Below are positions 26,517 to 34,486 of a stretch of DNA of 63,483 nt, piece by piece. The stretch covers positions 1 through 63,483 of the forward strand of contig CALEYW010000075.1 in NCBI GenBank assembly GCA_937927945.1, written 5' to 3'. The DNA comes from an uncultured candidate division WPS-2 bacterium (GTDB taxonomy: Bacteria > Vulcanimicrobiota > Vulcanimicrobiia > Vulcanimicrobiales > Vulcanimicrobiaceae). Under the pieces are notes generated by a model, which did not search any database, was not told the DNA's origin, and was given only the letters and a program-made list of their open reading frames with translations. The first letter of the stretch is position 1. Every line of letters begins with the position of its first letter. The position numbers and the translations under genes are program-made.

Positions 26517-28064
26517 TCAGTCGCGCAACATGCCGAGAACGGCGAGGAGGAGCTCCGGATCTCGGATCGCCACTTCGAACACCTTTTCGGGCTGGTTGAT
26601 GATCTCCATCGTCGTCGCGACGACCTCGGTCGACCCCGACGCATAGTACTTCGCGCTGTAGCCGAACCAGCCGCCGGTGTACCACCACGCCGGCATCGTG
26701 ACGTCGTACTGCTGCTCGGCCGAGCTGATGACCCACGGAATCGTAAAGGGGAAGATGGAGCGCAACGGTCGCCCGGCAGAGCGCTCGTAGAGCATCTGGT
26801 GGATCGCGATCCAGCGCGCGGCGTTGCCCGTATCTTCGAGATGGTGACCGAATTCGTGCTGGATCACCGTGGCGGAGTTCCGCCACGTGCCGAGATGTAT
26901 CACGCCGTTGCTGTAATTCTGCCGGTAGAGCCAGCTGTTGTGCACGCGAATAGCGCACGAGCCCGCGCGGTTGAGCACATCCGGTGAGACGACCTGGCAG
27001 ATCGTCGTCCACGCTTGACCGATCGTCGCGCGCAGCGGATCGTCGGCCGGAACGTCCGTGAGCGCATCGTTCGCACCGATGTTCTTCACATCGTCGAGCA
27101 GGCTCCACGCCGGTGCGGCGTCGATGCCGGGGCGGAAACGGTACACCAGCGCGGTAACCTGGGGACGGAGGTAGTCGGCCAGAATCGCGGCGCCGGTCTG
27201 TGCCATCTCGGAGTCTCCGATCGAGCGCAGGTCGCGAATGGCACGGCTGATCATGTACAGCCGCTTGGGTTTGGACGCCTCGGCCTTGGCAGCGTCCAGC
27301 AGCCGGTTGACGAGCGACAACGTCCTTGGTGCCGCGTGGTAGCCCCTTTTCGCGCGATCAATGCTGGCGTCATCGAGCGCCGCGCCAAGGTCCGCTTGGG
27401 AACGCGCGCGGCTCTGTTCGAACTCCTCGGCGAGATAGGCTGCCGCAGCGCGCGTGTCGTCGGCGGCACGCTGCTTGAAGGTTTGCATGATTTGGCCGAC
27501 CTTGATTGCCTCCGCATCGCCGCGTTGCAGCTCACCGATCCTCCGGTCGAGCACGACCTCAAAGGCTCGGGCAGTCTCGATCTCCTGCCGGAACACCTCC
27601 GTTGCTTGGACGGCGAGCCGCACCTCGGCCCGCGCCGTTTCGGCCTGCCCCCGATGCGTTTCGGGAAGTATCGCGGCGTCGATCGCAAGCTGGTTCAGGT
27701 TGGCCGAGCGATACAGTCCGATGGTTTTCACGTCGTCGCGGCTAAGGGCGCGGTACGCTTGTTGCCGCTCGTTGGGGAGCGCGTTGAGTACCCCCGTCTC
27801 GAAGCGAAAGCTCGAAGCGAGCCGCTTGCTGAGGAGTTCCTGCGGCCTCGCCGGCTCCACGCGCTGCAGAACGCCGGCCGGTGTCGCGCGCAACCGCTGC
27901 TGGGGACGGAGTCCCGTTTCCGAAAGAGCCCTTAGGCTGTGCGGTGCGGCGATCGGCATGCCGGCGCGCTGCGCGACGGGCAGTGCGGCGCTCGTTACCG
28001 CCGGCCCGCCAACAGACAACGGGCGCTCGGATGCGTGGCGCACGCTGGCGTACTCGAATGCCAA
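26517..28064 (-). CDS. Large coiled-coil protein with C-terminal zincin (HExxH) domain
   Basis: 515 residues if started at the TTG at 28064, nine bases after AGGAGG (GTG at 28070 is an alternative). No signal peptide. The N-terminal about 90 residues are Pro/Ala/Arg-rich and probably unstructured. Residues about 90-250 are helical and rich in Glu/Arg/Gln (RAEVRLAVQATEVFRQEIET). The C-terminal part is a metalloprotease-like domain: ATVIQHEFGHHLEDTGNAAR holds the HExxH zinc motif and an additional His, and GSTEVVATTMEII could supply the third ligand Glu. I do not recognise the family. The combination resembles toxin or effector proteases delivered by injection systems, but no such genes are nearby. 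Confidence 0.65.
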   Translation of the reverse strand: MAFEYASVRHASERPLSVGGPAVTSAALPVAQRAGMPIAAPHSLRALSETGLRPQQRLRATPAGVLQRVEPARPQELLSKRLASSFRFETGVLNALPNERQQAYRALSRDDVKTIGLYRSANLNQLAIDAAILPETHRGQAETARAEVRLAVQATEVFRQEIETARAFEVVLDRRIGELQRGDAEAIKVGQIMQTFKQRAADDTRAAAAYLAEEFEQSRARSQADLGAALDDASIDRAKRGYHAAPRTLSLVNRLLDAAKAEASKPKRLYMISRAIRDLRSIGDSEMAQTGAAILADYLRPQVTALVYRFRPGIDAAPAWSLLDDVKNIGANDALTDVPADDPLRATIGQAWTTICQVVSPDVLNRAGSCAIRVHNSWLYRQNYSNGVIHLGTWRNSATVIQHEFGHHLEDTGNAARWIAIHQMLYERSAGRPLRSIFPFTIPWVISSAEQQYDVTMPAWWYTGGWFGYSAKYYASGSTEVVATTMEIINQPEKVFEVAIRDPELLLAVLGMLRD

Positions 28065-28133
28065 GACCACCCACCTCCTGGTCCGGAGGTGCTTCCGATG
28101 CGAGCGCCCGACCGCCTGCCGCCTCTCGCCGTC

Positions 28134-29519
28134 CTAGCGCGCGTTGCGCTCGTCGCGCACGCGCCGCGATTTGAGGTCGGTGCGGCGGAGTGAGCCGGCG
28201 GGCGCGAATTCGATCGCGGGGCGAATGCCGATCTGGCGCTTCATGCGTGCGACGATTCGCGCGCGCAGGTCGTCTTCGTCGCCGGGCGCGACGAGCTCGG
28301 CGACGACCGTGAGTTCGTCGAGCGCCTGCGGCCGCGTGATGACGATCTCGAACTCGGTGCCGAGCTCGTCGAAAGTATGCAGGACGTCTTCAATCGCGCT
28401 CGGGTAGACGTTCTCACCGCGCACGACCAGCATGTCGTCGATGCGCCCGATGATGCCGCGCGGAAAGCGCGGGTACGTACGTCCGCACGGACACGGGGCG
28501 TCGGTCCACTCCGCGAGATCCCCCGACACCAGGCGAATCATCGGCTGCGTGCGCCGCTCCAACTGCGTGTACACCGGAATGCCCGCGCTGCCGTAGGGTA
28601 CCGGCAGCATCGTCCGCCGGTCGAGCACTTCGGCGTACACGATGTCCTGCCACAGATGCATTCCGGTGCGGTGCTCGCACTCGGTGATGTTCATCCACGG
28701 CGTGACCTCGCCCATGCTGCCGCTGTCGATGCAGATCGCGCCGAAGGTCTCCTCGATGATGCGCTTGGTGGCCTGGATTCCGGCACCGGGCTCGCCCGAG
28801 AAGAACATGATGCGCAAACCGAACTCGCGCGGATCGATCCCTTCGGCCCGCGCCGTCTCGGCGATCCGCAACGCGTACGACGGCGTGCCGTAGAACGCAC
28901 TGGGGCGCATCTGGCGCAGCCACGACACCGCCTGCAGGGTCATCCCCGGGACGCCCGCACCGAACGGAAAAGCCGCGGCACCGAGGCGTTCGACGCCGGC
29001 CAGCGCGCCCCACGAACCGACGTAGAGCGAGAAGATCGAACCGATGAACACCGTGTCGCTCGGACGCAGTCCGAAGCTCCACATGATGCGCGCGTGGGCT
29101 TCGGCGATCCGTTCGTAGTCGTCGCCGCTCCACGCGAATGCGGTGGGTCGTCCGCTCGTGCCCGACGTTCCGTGAACGCGAACGATCTCGCTGCGCTCGA
29201 CGCACAGGTAGGATCCGAACGGCGGGTTCGCGGCTTGATCGGCGCGCAGATCGGCTTTCGTGATGGTGGGGACGCGGGCGAAGTCGTCCAGCGACTTCAC
29301 GTCGCCGGGTTCGAGTCCGGCCGCCTGCCAGCGCGTGCGATAGAACGGCGCGCGTTCCCACGCCCAGGCCATCACGCCTTGGATCTTCGCGAGGATCAGT
29401 GCGGCGCGCTCGTCGGCCGACATCGTCTCGCGCGCGCGGTCCCAGTACGGCGCGTCGTCGGCCGGGCGATACGACCGATCGTACGCCGGCGGCCAGGGCC
29501 GCCTCTGCGCTGCGATCAC
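28134..29519 (-). CDS. PaaK-like acyl-CoA ligase, probably 2-hydroxyisobutyrate-CoA ligase
   Basis: 461 residues from GTG 29519. ANL-superfamily adenylate-forming ligase of the phenylacetate-CoA ligase type: VHGTSGTSGRPTAFAWSGDD is the P-loop, YGTPSYALRIAE the carboxylate-side strand, DSGSMGEVTPWMN motif A5, SGDLAEWTDAPCPCGRTYPR the hinge region with Cys pair, and GRIDDMLVVRGENVYPSAIE the A8 hinge. It is the last gene of the mutase operon and overlaps the B12-subunit gene by 4 bp. In that setting it most likely activates the acid whose CoA ester the mutase isomerises. Substrate is inferred from context. Confidence 0.8.
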   Translation of the reverse strand: MIAAQRRPWPPAYDRSYRPADDAPYWDRARETMSADERAALILAKIQGVMAWAWERAPFYRTRWQAAGLEPGDVKSLDDFARVPTITKADLRADQAANPPFGSYLCVERSEIVRVHGTSGTSGRPTAFAWSGDDYERIAEAHARIMWSFGLRPSDTVFIGSIFSLYVGSWGALAGVERLGAAAFPFGAGVPGMTLQAVSWLRQMRPSAFYGTPSYALRIAETARAEGIDPREFGLRIMFFSGEPGAGIQATKRIIEETFGAICIDSGSMGEVTPWMNITECEHRTGMHLWQDIVYAEVLDRRTMLPVPYGSAGIPVYTQLERRTQPMIRLVSGDLAEWTDAPCPCGRTYPRFPRGIIGRIDDMLVVRGENVYPSAIEDVLHTFDELGTEFEIVITRPQALDELTVVAELVAPGDEDDLRARIVARMKRQIGIRPAIEFAPAGSLRRTDLKSRRVRDERNAR

Positions 29520-29947
29520 CGAGCGTGCGCCGCCGCTCGGCGCGTGCGGTCACGACCGTATTCCGCGACGATGCGTTCGATGCCGTCGATCAGGTCCTGC
29601 GTCGTCGCTTCGGCGTTGAAGATCTCGCGCACCCCGAGCGCCTTGAGCTTCGGGATGTCGGCGTCCTGAATGACGCCCCCGCCGATCACCACGATGTCGT
29701 CGACCTCGCGCGCTTTGAGCAGATCCATGATCTTCGGGAAGATCGTCATGTGCGCGCCGGAGAGGATGCTGACGCCGACGACGTCGACGTCTTCTTGGAT
29801 CGCCGCGGTCACGATCATCTCCGGAGTCTGATGCAGGCCGGTGTAGACGACCTCCATCCCGGCATCGCGCAGCGCGCGCGCGACGATCTTCGCCCCGCGA
29901 TCGTGGCCGTCGAGGCCGGGCTTCGTCACGAGCACTTTAATGGGCAT
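29516..29947 (-). CDS. B12-binding small subunit of acyl-CoA mutase
   Basis: 143 residues. A stand-alone cobalamin-binding Rossmann domain: VLVTKPGLDGHDRGAKIVAR has the DxHxxG motif whose His ligates cobalt, GVSILSGAHM and VVIGGGVIQ are the SxL and GGG loops. The size matches the small subunits of isobutyryl-CoA and 2-hydroxyisobutyryl-CoA mutases (about 136 residues). The partner is the large subunit encoded at 30854-32536. It overlaps the G-protein gene by 11 bp. Confidence 0.92.
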   Translation of the reverse strand: MPIKVLVTKPGLDGHDRGAKIVARALRDAGMEVVYTGLHQTPEMIVTAAIQEDVDVVGVSILSGAHMTIFPKIMDLLKAREVDDIVVIGGGVIQDADIPKLKALGVREIFNAEATTQDLIDGIERIVAEYGRDRTRRAAAHAR

Positions 29948-30857
29948 GCACGGGTCCTCCGAAGATCGTGAGCAGCGAGTCGATCGCGTCGTTGCGGGTG
30001 ATGTCGTGCGCGCGCAGGCGCTCTAGCACGGCGAGGGCGTCGGGTGAATTCAACAAGGCGAGCGCGGCACTCGCCGCCGCGTCGCGCGCGCGCCGCACGA
30101 CTTCGAACCGCACTGCCCGCACGGCGTTGGAATCCTCGGCCCCGCGCCGCTCCGCGATCGTCGCGAGCAGCTCGGGCAGTCCGGTGCCGTCCTGCGCGAT
30201 CGTCTGCAGCACCGGAATGTCGCGCCGGCCTTCGTGCACCATGTGTTTCAAATCGAGCGCGGTGCGGTTCGCGCCGGCCCGATCCGCCATGTTCACCACG
30301 AAGATGTCGGCGATCTCGGTGAGGCCGGCTTTGATCGTCTGCACGCTGTCGCCGAGCGCCGGGACCGTCACGACGAGGATGAGGTCGGCGACGGCGACGA
30401 CTTCGAGCTCGATCTGACCGACGCCGACCGTCTCGACGATCACCACGTCGAAGCCGGCCGCCTCGGCCAGCCGGACCGCATCGCGCGTGGCGGGCGCGAG
30501 GCCACCGCCGGCTTCACGCGAGGCCATGCTCCGGATGAACACGCCCGGGTCGCCGGCGTGGCGCTGCATCCGCACCCGGTCGCCCAGCACGGCGCCGTTG
30601 GTGAACGGCGACGACGGGTCGACCGCGATCACCGCGACGGTTTCGCCGGCGGTGCGCAGCCCTTCGATCAAGCGGTCGACCAGCGTGGACTTGCCAGCGC
30701 CGGGCGGACCGGTCACGCCCAACACGTCGGAATGGTGCGACGCGGGTACGTGCCCGTGCGCGGCCAGCGCGCGTAGCGCGGCAGGCAATTCGACGATGCG
30801 GTTCTCGACGCTCGAGATCGCGCGGGCGAGATCGCGATGAACGCGGTGCGAGATCAA
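29937..30857 (-). CDS. MeaB/ArgK-family G-protein chaperone of the mutase
   Basis: 306 residues. P-loop GTPase of the MeaB family, which protects and reloads cobalamin-dependent mutases. Walker A is GVTGPPGAGKSTLVDRLIEG; DPSSPFTNGAVLGDRVRM is the family's switch I region; FDVVIVETVGVGQIE is the G3 region; VVNMADRAGAN is the specificity (NxxD-like) region. It lies between the two mutase subunits, overlapping both genes, as meaH does in characterised 2-hydroxyisobutyryl-CoA mutase operons. Confidence 0.93.
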   Translation of the reverse strand: MISHRVHRDLARAISSVENRIVELPAALRALAAHGHVPASHHSDVLGVTGPPGAGKSTLVDRLIEGLRTAGETVAVIAVDPSSPFTNGAVLGDRVRMQRHAGDPGVFIRSMASREAGGGLAPATRDAVRLAEAAGFDVVIVETVGVGQIELEVVAVADLILVVTVPALGDSVQTIKAGLTEIADIFVVNMADRAGANRTALDLKHMVHEGRRDIPVLQTIAQDGTGLPELLATIAERRGAEDSNAVRAVRFEVVRRARDAAASAALALLNSPDALAVLERLRAHDITRNDAIDSLLTIFGGPVHAH

Positions 30858-32536
30858 AAGACCGGCTTCTCCACGTACGTGCCGAAAATCGGCCGCAGCG
30901 CGTTGATGATCTCGCCGCCGGTGGCGCGAGCCCTCGCTGCCGCAATCGTCGCCGGCATGATGTTCTCGTCGGTCTTCGCGACCCGCACGACCTCCTCGAG
31001 CGCGGCGCGCACGGCCGCGTCGTCGCGGTTCGCCTTCGTTTTGCGCAGCCGTTCGAGTTGCCGGGCCGCGGCCGCTTCGTCGACGTGGTGGAGGTCGAGT
31101 GCGGGGTTCGGCGAGTCGTCACGGTACTTCGTCACGCCGACGATCTGCCGCTCACCGGCTTCTTTGCGCCGGTGCAGGTCGTACGCCGCATCGGCCAGTT
31201 CGAGCTGGAAGAAGTTGTCCTCGATGCACTGCACGACGCCGCCGCGCTTGTCGACCTCGGCGAAGTACTCGAAGCAGCCCGCTTCGATCTCGGCGGTCAG
31301 CTTCTCGAGCGCGTACGAGCCGCCGAGCGGGTCGATCGTGCCGACGACGCCGGTTTCCTCGGCGATGATCTGCTGCGTGCGCAGCGCGATCTTCATCGCC
31401 GGCTCGCTCGGGATCGAGAGCGCTTCGTCGTAACCGTTGGTGTGCAGCGATTGCGCGCCGCCGAGCACGGCGGCGAGCGCCTCGATCGCGGTGCGCGCGA
31501 TGTTGTTGAGCGGTTCGCGCGCGGTGCACGAAACGCCGGCCGTCTGGCAGTGGAAGCGCAGCCGCATCGACTCGGGCTTCTTCGCGCCGAAGCGCTCCTT
31601 CATGATCTTCGCCCACACGCGCCGCGCGGCGCGGAACTTGGCGACCTCTTCCAAGAAGTCGATTTGCGAGACGAAGAAAAACGAGAGCCGCGGCGCGAAG
31701 TCGTCGACATCGATCCCGGCCTTCACGACCTCGTCGACGTACGCGATCCCGGCGGCGAGCGTGAACGCGACCTCCTGGATCGCCGTGCTGCCCGCTTCGC
31801 GCGTGTGGTAGCCGCTGACGTTCACCGGATTGTAGCGCGGCAGGTGCTGCGCCGAGTAGGTGATCGAGTCGCGCACGATGCGCATCGCCGGGCGCGGTGG
31901 ATAGACCCACTCTTTCTGCGAGACGTACTCCTTGATGATGTCGTTCTGGATCGTCCCGGAGAGCTTGCGGCGGTCGAAGCCGCGCTCTTCCGCGACGACG
32001 AGGTACATCGCGAGCAGAATCCAGGCCGATGGGTTGATCGTCATCGAGACGCTGATCTGCTCGAGGTCGATCCCGGCGTAGAGATCGTGCATGTCGTCGA
32101 CGCTGTCGATCGCCACGCCCTCGCGCCCGACTTCGCCCTCGCTGCGGGCGTCGTCGGAGTCGTAGCCCATCAGGGTCGGCATGTCGAAGTCGGTCGAAAT
32201 CCCGGTCTGCCCCTGGGCGATCAGGAACCGGAAGCGCTCGTTCGTGTCGTCGGCGGTGCCGAAGCCGGCGATCTGCCGCATCGTCCACGGCTGCGCCCGG
32301 TACATCGTCGGGTACGGTCCGCGCGTGTACGGGAACTGGCCCGGGAAGCCGATGTCGCGGGCGTAGTCGATGCCCTCGACGTGCTCGGGGGTGTAGATCC
32401 GCTCGAGCGGCAGGCCGCCTTGGGTCCGGAACGTCTCGCGCGCCTCCGGGCGGCGCTCGACGAACGGGAGCAGCGTGAGCTGTTCCCAGGCCTCGCGGTC
32501 GTCGGCTGCGGTGCGCACTTTCTCGGGCGTCTGCAT
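30854..32536 (-). CDS. hcmA: Acyl-CoA mutase large subunit, 2-hydroxyisobutyryl-CoA mutase type
   Basis: 560 residues: a TIM-barrel mutase subunit without its own B12 domain. The substrate-determining positions are readable. In WTMRQIAGFG the residue that is Tyr in methylmalonyl-CoA mutase and Phe in isobutyryl-CoA mutase is Ile (Ile89). In GISTDFDMPTLMGYDSD the position that is Ala in those enzymes is Asp (Asp116). Ile90/Asp117 is the known signature of 2-hydroxyisobutyryl-CoA mutase, and the spacing of 27 is identical. The ATG at 32536 follows GGAGAGGAG. The product would be 3-hydroxybutyryl-CoA. A divergent GntR gene and palindromic operators lie upstream. Confidence 0.88.
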   Translation of the reverse strand: MQTPEKVRTAADDREAWEQLTLLPFVERRPEARETFRTQGGLPLERIYTPEHVEGIDYARDIGFPGQFPYTRGPYPTMYRAQPWTMRQIAGFGTADDTNERFRFLIAQGQTGISTDFDMPTLMGYDSDDARSEGEVGREGVAIDSVDDMHDLYAGIDLEQISVSMTINPSAWILLAMYLVVAEERGFDRRKLSGTIQNDIIKEYVSQKEWVYPPRPAMRIVRDSITYSAQHLPRYNPVNVSGYHTREAGSTAIQEVAFTLAAGIAYVDEVVKAGIDVDDFAPRLSFFFVSQIDFLEEVAKFRAARRVWAKIMKERFGAKKPESMRLRFHCQTAGVSCTAREPLNNIARTAIEALAAVLGGAQSLHTNGYDEALSIPSEPAMKIALRTQQIIAEETGVVGTIDPLGGSYALEKLTAEIEAGCFEYFAEVDKRGGVVQCIEDNFFQLELADAAYDLHRRKEAGERQIVGVTKYRDDSPNPALDLHHVDEAAAARQLERLRKTKANRDDAAVRAALEEVVRVAKTDENIMPATIAAARARATGGEIINALRPIFGTYVEKPVF

Positions 32537-32561
32537 CGGGCGGAACTCCTCTCCGGTTAGG

Positions 32562-32573
32562 ATTGTATACAAT
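32562..32573 (-). promoter_or_regulatory. Palindromic operator overlapping the mutase promoter
   Basis: ATTGTATACAAT is a perfect 12-bp palindrome. On the minus strand it contains TATACA, a -10 hexamer 17 bp downstream of TTGCCT (32587-32592). A GntR dimer bound here would block the mutase promoter. Confidence 0.7.
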
Positions 32574-32605
32574 ATCTTCGCGCGCTAGGCAAGACCTTGG
32601 CGTAC

Positions 32606-32617
32606 GGTGTATACAAT
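32606..32617 (+). promoter_or_regulatory. Second copy of the operator, at the GntR promoter
   Basis: GGTGTATACAAT matches the first operator at 10 of 12 positions. It contains a -10-like TATACAAT ending 5 bases before the GntR ATG, so the regulator mRNA may be leaderless and autoregulated. Confidence 0.6.
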
Positions 32618-32622
32618 CAGAC

Positions 32623-33297
32623 ATGGATGTGCAGGCGGCTCGCGTCCCGGAGACCCGCTTCGAGACGCTGGTCGACGAACTGCGCGAGGCAATCCTGACC
32701 GGCCGCTACCGGGCAGGCGAACGGTTGGTCCAAGAAGACCTGGCTGAGGCGTTCCGCGTCAGCCGCATCCCGTTGCGCGAGGCGCTGCGCCGGCTTGAAG
32801 GGGAAGGGCTGGTGATCATCAGCCCCAACCGCGGCGCGATCGTGCGGCCGCTGGCGCCCAAGGACATCGTCGATCTCTACGACCTCCGGCTCGCGCTGGA
32901 GACGCTCGCCGTGCGGCGCGCCGCGGAGCGCTATGCCGACGTGCGCGAGGCGACGGCGCGCCGCCATGCGGAAGCGACGGCCGCCGTCGAGGCCGGCGCG
33001 CTCACCACGCTGTTCCGTCTCGATCGCGACTTCCACGCGGACCTAGCCCTCGCGTCCGATAACCCTCACCTGGTCGCGGCGCTCGGCGGACAGTGGTCGC
33101 AGATCATGCGCATCATGCACGCCTACCTGCGCGTGGGGACCTACACCCCCAACGTGTGGCAAGAGCACTCGGGCCTCGCCGATGCGGTCGCGCACGGCGA
33201 CGCCGACGGCGCGGCGGAACGCTTGCGCTTGCACCTTACCACCAGCCGGGATCGCATCCTCGCCGACCTCTGGGTCAAGGGACCGGCCGCGCAGTAA
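32623..33297 (+). CDS. GntR-family regulator (FadR/FCD subfamily)
   Basis: 224 residues from the ATG at 32623. The N-terminal winged helix reads LREAILTGRYRAGERLVQED, LAEAFRVSRIPLREALRRLE, GLVIISPNRGAIVRPLAPKD, which is canonical GntR. The C-terminal helical FCD domain has RLDRDFHADLALASDNPHL and VGTYTPNVWQEHSGLADAVA, supplying the His/Asp metal site that binds small carboxylates or acyl-CoA. Divergent from the mutase operon with two copies of an ATTGTATACAAT-type operator between; it most likely represses that operon until the substrate appears. Confidence 0.93.
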   Translation: MDVQAARVPETRFETLVDELREAILTGRYRAGERLVQEDLAEAFRVSRIPLREALRRLEGEGLVIISPNRGAIVRPLAPKDIVDLYDLRLALETLAVRRAAERYADVREATARRHAEATAAVEAGALTTLFRLDRDFHADLALASDNPHLVAALGGQWSQIMRIMHAYLRVGTYTPNVWQEHSGLADAVAHGDADGAAERLRLHLTTSRDRILADLWVKGPAAQ

Positions 33298-33305
33298 AGG
33301 GACGA

Positions 33306-34397
33306 ATGAGCGACCTACCCGCAGTCGCGCGCGGCGCGTTTCGGGCGATGTTCGTGTACGACGTCGCCGACACGATCGACCTCGCTCGGCTGCGGACGGT
33401 CCGAGGCGAAGGAGTGTCGCGCGCGCCGCTGCAGCTGCGGCGCGAGGCGAGCTCGGAGTTCATCCAATATCCGGTGCCGCCGCTGATCGTCCGTTTGCCC
33501 GATCTCGAGCGCCCAGGCGCCACGATGCGCGCGAAGATCTTCGACTTCGGCGTCATCTCCGTGCGCATCACCGTTCCGTTCGAGGGCGAGTGGAGCGCAT
33601 TTGGCGAGCTGACGCGGCGCTTGCGCAGCGATCAGGAATTGGAGGCGGTGGCGCGCGCCGCCCTCGACGACGTGTTGGCGGAGATCAGCGAGACGCTCGA
33701 CGATCCGCATCCTGCGTTGGTCGAGGACTACTTCGTTCTCGAGGTCGAGCGTTTTGCCGAGCCCGTAACAGCCGCGGACCTCACCGGCGAATTCGGGGCC
33801 GCGCTCGCGCGCCTTCTGCTCTTCGAGGACCGCGAGCTGGTCGCGGCCGAGCAGGCCGAAGCGCTGCGCATCGCGTTCTCCTACTATCCCGACGATCTCG
33901 TCGTGATCCAATGGGACGCGGCGTTCGTGTACGACCGCGCCGACGGCGCCGAAGCCGTCGAGGACATCCTCGAGTTCGCGAACTCGCAACTCGTCGAGTT
34001 TCGCACCTACGACGCGCGCCTCGACGCCGAGCTCGACGCGATCTACCGGCTCGATCCCGGCCGGCCCGTTCGGCGCTGGCTGCGCCGCGGCGCGGACGAG
34101 CGGGCCGCGCAGGTCCGATTTCTCCTGGTCGACGTGCTCGAGCTCACCGACCGGACGACCAACGCCCTCAAGATCATCGGCGACGCGTACTACGCGCGGC
34201 TGTATCGCGCCGTCGCCGGGCGCCTCGGCCTCGCCGATTGGCAGGGGCTCATCGACACGAAACTACGCAGCGTGAGCGAGATCTACCGCGTGCTGCAGGA
34301 CCAGGCGCAGTACGCCAGCAGCCAAACCTTGGAGTGGGTGATCATCGTCTTGATCGCGTTCGAAGCCGTGATCGGCGTGCTCGCCCTGCGGCACTGA
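33306..34397 (+). CDS. RMD1/YagE-family (DUF155) protein
   Basis: 363 residues. The DUF155 pattern is recognisable: GVISVRITVPFEGEWSAFGE near the N-terminal third, VIQWDAAFVYDRADGAEAVE, and DVLELTDRTTNALKIIGDAY with RLGLADWQGLIDTKLRSVSE, then a single C-terminal membrane helix (EWVIIVLIAFEAVIGVLAL), the usual ending. Related to yeast Rmd1 and mitochondrial RMND1. Function in bacteria is unknown. ATG at 33306 directly follows the GntR stop by 8 bp, so it may be co-transcribed. Confidence 0.8.
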   Translation: MSDLPAVARGAFRAMFVYDVADTIDLARLRTVRGEGVSRAPLQLRREASSEFIQYPVPPLIVRLPDLERPGATMRAKIFDFGVISVRITVPFEGEWSAFGELTRRLRSDQELEAVARAALDDVLAEISETLDDPHPALVEDYFVLEVERFAEPVTAADLTGEFGAALARLLLFEDRELVAAEQAEALRIAFSYYPDDLVVIQWDAAFVYDRADGAEAVEDILEFANSQLVEFRTYDARLDAELDAIYRLDPGRPVRRWLRRGADERAAQVRFLLVDVLELTDRTTNALKIIGDAYYARLYRAVAGRLGLADWQGLIDTKLRSVSEIYRVLQDQAQYASSQTLEWVIIVLIAFEAVIGVLALRH

Positions 34398-34486
34398 CGA
34401 CGGCTCCAGGACGGCAAGGTGCTCGAGCCGCTGCTGCAACTTCGGATTAGCGGGATCGCGTCGGCGGGCGCGGTACTGATCGCACT

